Assembly (NCBI GenBank): GCA_025084515.1
Contig: JAJAGP010000864.1
Location: forward strand, 1-64,000
DNA from: Ancistrus triradiatus
Lineage: Eukaryota; Chordata; Actinopteri; Siluriformes; Loricariidae
DNA length: 64,000 nucleotides
Reading direction: 5' to 3'
The notes under the pieces were generated by a model, which saw nothing but the letters and a program-made list of their open reading frames with translations, was not told the origin of the DNA and searched no databases. Made by a program: the position numbers and the translations under genes. Within the stretch, counting starts at the first letter, position 1, and each line of letters starts with the position of its first letter. Shown here one piece after another: positions 59,840-64,000 of this stretch.

Positions 59840-60555
59840 TGTTCTTAAATCTAAGAACAAGTGGTATTCTTGAACACATTATGTTCTTTAATGTTTCTTA
59901 ACCTTATGATAACCTCATGCTCATCTTAGGATGTAAGAGATGACAAGGTAAGGATCAAAATTTAACTTTAAACAGTTTAGTTATTGGAAATAAAGCCCAT
60001 GTACTTTCAGTTCAAAAGTTTAACAGCCTTTCGAGTGAAGGTCGTCCTTACAATACAAAAGGTGTGATCTGTTTTAGGTGAAAGTTTAGGCGGGTTTTTT
60101 TTTAGAAAGAGGAAAACCCACAAAGGCCTCTCAAAGCTCGAACCTTCATCTCTCGTCTCCCAGAATTTAAACCGGCACTTTCCTTTTTCAGTACAATACT
60201 TTATTATTTTTTTTACAATGATCGTATTTTCCAAGGAGGATTTTTCTCCTCTTGGCAAATTCTTCCACCATCATCTCTATTCCTTGTTTGCTAATTTTTT
60301 TTTTAAACAATTTGATTTGGTTTTTCCTCTGACTGTATTAAACTAAATAATGGAAACACTGGTCAATACAAATTCAAAATGTGTCTCGTGCTGTATACTG
60401 TAATATGTAACGTAGCCTACGTGAGAAAACAATGAAGATTTTTTGTTGTTATTAGTGAACTTAAGTCTTTTAGAAATATTGTTATGAAATTCTTAGTGTC
60501 TTAAGAGCCTTCGCTTTTTTTCTTCAGAATGCTTTTGTAAATCCGGGTCCCGATT
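59840..60555. repeat. Dispersed repeat, related to 22025-22625
   Basis: Same landmark order as the partner copy; ends near 'cagaatgcttttgtaaatcc'. Not classified. Confidence 0.55.
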
Positions 60556-61737
60556 ATGAATCCTATTAGTCCTCAGTTAGAGGGACTTACAACTGATATA
60601 AGGGCCTCGATGAAGAGCCAGGGTCCAGGGTCCGCTTACACACATGTGCCCGTTTGAAATGAAACATTTGTTGATTTAAAAGTGTAAAACATCAGATTCC
60701 AGTGCCAGTGCTTTAGTACAGTGAGCTGCAAAGTTATCGACTCCCTTTCTCTCACTTACAGTGCGATTATAAACACGTTAACCCATTTTAGAACCCGTAT
60801 ACCATGGTCACTAAGGGTCCCAACAACTCATGAGCTCTGGAACCATTTTGCGTTTTTCCGGTCGGGTTTAAAGCTCCCGTTAGAGATCACAGAGAGAAAA
60901 GAAGAGAGGCGAGTCGTGTGGATCAGGATCTGGTGATTTTACTGCACGTTTGCACCTGAAGCCGAGGAGCGGACCGAGGGCTGGAGTTTCACCGGAGGAG
61001 CTGCGCAGACGCTCGGCAGACCGTCCGCAGACGCCGAGCTCCTGACGCAGCGCGATTAGGGTCGGGTGGAGACACCGCCACAAACATCAGATACAGAATT
61101 AGCGTTAGCAGCTAGCACACACGGCCACGTCTCAAGCACAGCTACTGTCAGAGAAAGAGGGCGGAGTCCCACTGAGAGGAGGAGTTACGGATTAGGAGAA
61201 TACTTACAAACAGCTCAGGTTAAGGACAGTAAACTATGACATGAGTATATGGATAATGGGCGGGGTTATATGTGAGTTAAAGGCGGAGTTAAAGAAGCAT
61301 TAGGTGGGATATTATAATAAGGGCCTTACTAATTTCATATTCAAACGCTTTATACATAAAAGCTGATTTTAGACTTCTAATAACGAAGGATACACTTCAC
61401 AGCTATTATTAAAAAAAATATATTAAAATACGTTAAACGATCGTCCGTATCCACAGGATTGGTTTGATTAATCCTGAGAATCAATACGTTGTGATTTAAA
61501 TCTAATAACTCAGATGGTCAGACACCAGGAGTGCCCTCAGTATACGTAATCCAATTAATGACCGGAACCGAAACGCACCAAAATCAAAACATCAGCAAAA
61601 ATATTTTCTCAAGCTCTAAAAAGGTGGAAATTAAATCGCCTTCATTTGTCATTTCACTGCAAACAAGACGATTACAAGAGTAACAGCCGATTCAGTCACA
61701 CAGTTTTCACAACACATGAATTTGGTAGTGCCCTGGT

Positions 61738-62830
61738 CATAAATGATGGGGCGGGATCATAAACAAAAAGGTTTGGTTAAAAACAAAAAGGTGGGGCTAT
61801 GAATGATTGGGAGGGGTCACAAAAAGCCTAGGTTATAAACAAAAAGGCAGAAAATGGTCAAACAACAAACAAAACGGTGGGGTTAAAAACAACATGGTGA
61901 GGCTCTGAATGACGGGGCAATAATATGGGGTTAAGCAAGGTGGGGTTATAAACAAAAATCGAGAATATGAATACTGAGCAAGGTTATAAACAAAAAAGAT
62001 GGAGCTATGAATGATGGGGAGAGTTCAGAAACAAAATGGTGGGATATGAATTATGGCCAAGGTTATAAACAAAAAAGGTGGGGTTATGAAGGACAGCAAT
62101 GAAATAAACAAAAAGGCGAGGTGATAAACAAAAAAGATGGGGCTAAACAAAAAAGTTGGGGCTATAAACAAAAAGGTGAGTCATTACAAAAAGGCAAGGT
62201 TAAAAACAAAAATGTGTTATAAAGCTGGGATTATAAACAAAAGGCAGCGTTAGGAATGATGGGACAGCAGGGTTATAAACAAAAAAACAGATTTAAACAG
62301 ATTTGTGGCGGGGTTAGAAACCAATCAAGGTTATGAATGAAAGGGTATGGTTATAAAAAACAACCTTGCGTTATGAATGAGAGCAATGTCAAACAAAACC
62401 ACAGAGTTATAAACAAAAAAGGTGGGGTTATGAATGATGGGATTGGAACATAAAAAAAGCTAAAGCTATAAACTAAAATGTGGGGTTACAAACAAAAACA
62501 ATGGGGGTATAAATGACAGGGCAAGGTCATAAACAAAAAAGCAGGGTTATGAATGATGGGGTGGGGTTCTAAACAATAATATAGGGTTAGACAAGGTGGG
62601 GTTATAAAACAATTAATTGAGGTCATGAATACGGAGTAATATAATAAACAAAAAAGTTAGCGTTATGAATGATGGGGCAAGGTCATAAATAAACACAAGA
62701 ATTCTAAACAAAAAGATGGGACTAAACAAAACCTGGGATTATGAATGATGGGGCAAGGTTATAAACAAAAATGTGGAGTTATGAATGACAGGTGGGGAGA
62801 AAAACAAAATGGTGGTGTGTGTATAGGTAA
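61738..62830. repeat. Degenerate array of 'ggttataaacaaaaaggtgg' units, about 1.1 kb
   Basis: The words 'ttataaacaaaaa' and 'ggtggggttatgaatgatgg' alternate throughout, with a larger period near 40-45 bases and heavy divergence. It is the longest array of this kind in the window. No stable open frame. Confidence 0.85.
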
Positions 62831-63700
62831 AGATAAAAGAAGAAAACTGTGTTTCTTAGTTTCATATTAAAGGTTGTTGGTTGGGGCGTGGCTATGACTG
62901 AGGGGTGGAGTCTGAATGTGTTGGGTTTATAATGCTAGTGATGAGATTAAAGTGAGGACAGGTTGCCAGCTAAAGAGGCGGGGTTACTCTTAGGGGCGGA
63001 GTTATGATAATAAGCCATCAGGTTACACATTTAATAAAGTAAATGTACTTCACACTGATACAGGAAGTTTCTGCTCGGCTAATTCTGTCTCTGTCGCGTT
63101 TCATATCGACTTCTATTTCCGTTATTTTTCGTCCATATCCGTACAGGTTAATGAATATCGGAATTTTACGCTAAAGCTGAGTGATTATATATGAAGACAA
63201 CAACTACAAACTGTCACAGCACGGCCATCATCGGATAATCGTTACATACTGAAGCACTGCTAATTAGAACGTAAATAACGAACCCTCTACGTAAGTGTTT
63301 CTAAAGGTTCATCCAAACTTCCGCTTCATTCACAGGAGACGAAAACAAAAATAAAAACAAAACAAAACAAAACAAAAAAAAAAACATCTACAGGAACGTC
63401 AGGGAGCGACACTTACCAGCTCCCGCTAAAGTCGACACGGAAACCATGCAGTAACTTGTTATGATCTCATTATGAACTCGTTAGTTCTTTTTGTTTCACG
63501 TTAGTTAGTTAATTTGTTCGGAACTAAAGCAGATGATGTCGTGTTGTCTTCACATAGCAGACGGAAGCTGAAACACATCCACCCTAATGTGTGTTACAGA
63601 GCCGACGCCCAGCGCAAAGCTCCGCCCCCTCACAGCACCACGCCCGGATCCACGCAGTCCTGAGAGCCTGAGTTAGTCTGTTTAACATCCGCCGTCCTGT

Positions 63701-63751
<51 letters not shown>

Positions 63752-63864
63752 TTAAACTGTAACATCCTCTATAACACACACACACCCCTCTGTGTTTTGT
63801 ATTAAATCTCAGTATCCTCACACACCCACTGAACCAACATTTTACAACTGACCGACCTTTTCCT

Positions 63865-63911
<47 letters not shown>

Positions 63912-64000
63912 ACAGAAGTGTGTGTGTTTTGAGAGTGTACCTACATGTCACATGCTCCGTTCTCCACCTGCGTATCTACTGGGTCCAGTCCCTGTTCTGA
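62831..64000. other. End of window, no gene recognised
   Basis: Contains an A-rich patch (63342-63385) and two long (CA)n arrays (63701-63748 and 63868-63908). The stretch 63010-63600 is non-repetitive and could be flank of a gene beyond the window, but I see no exon. Confidence 0.45.

Larger units (their letters stand above)
56851..61735. other. Non-coding 3' flank of rdh10
   Basis: Besides the duplication at 57415-57740 it holds a SINE fragment (58007-58134), a possible SINE-like head near 58680-58720 ('gggatcaaacctgg'), a transposon-end-like 'aaggttttggcaccca' near 59566 and the dispersed repeat at 59840-60555. No exon was recognised. Confidence 0.45.

Noticed and set aside
61738..62830. 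CRISPR-like alternation of repeat and spacer
   Set aside because: The repeats are diverged, spacers are also related to each other, and the genome is a vertebrate.

Overview
The window looks like teleost fish genomic DNA. It is AT-rich, genes are split by GT-AG introns, CA/TG microsatellites are dense, and there are many Tc1-like elements and tRNA-headed SINEs. A siluriform or other otophysan fish is plausible, but the sequence alone does not prove it.

Four protein-coding loci can be supported. (1) At 76-165 the window opens with the last exon of a chemerin-like gene, followed at 1794-3402 by a complete four-exon paralogue: a cystatin-fold secreted protein with six conserved cysteines, best matched to rarres2 (chemerin). 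(2) At 19508-21337 and 30261-32696 lie two paralogous five-exon TRIM-like genes on the + strand. They lack a RING, keep only half a B-box, and have a coiled coil and a PRY-SPRY domain. Their 3' halves, introns included, are nearly identical, while their 5' halves differ. (3) At 42043-55125 is a complete six-exon retinol dehydrogenase 10 gene (rdh10, 340 aa), whose 7.7-kb second intron is full of repeats. Its NAD(P)-binding motif carries a lysine where short-chain dehydrogenases normally have glycine.

Most of the rest is mobile or repetitive DNA. From 6.2 to 17.3 kb there is a duplicated block carrying a Tc1 fossil, an unclassified repeat at 8.3-9.6 kb, a satellite of about 140 bp per unit (9.88-10.87 kb), and a minus-strand LTR element (11468-15247). 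The LTR element has a Ty3/gypsy-like gag fragment and a long in-frame 17-codon minisatellite, and a small hAT-like element has inserted into it. A full-length Tc1-like element with TA target sites is at 25326-26880, a solo LTR with a perfect 5-bp target duplication is at 29019-29737, and three Tc1-like remnants lie head to tail at 33486-36050. V-type SINEs recur in both orientations. Several degenerate short-unit arrays fill introns and flanks, the largest at 61.74-62.83 kb.

The genes do not form one pathway. Chemerin-like signalling and TRIM-like genes fit innate immunity, and rdh10 makes retinaldehyde for retinoic acid synthesis. No CRISPR array, rRNA gene or free-standing tRNA gene was seen. 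The best candidates for something undescribed are the LTR element with its internal coding minisatellite, the mosaic RING-less TRIM pair, and the Gly-to-Lys change in rdh10.
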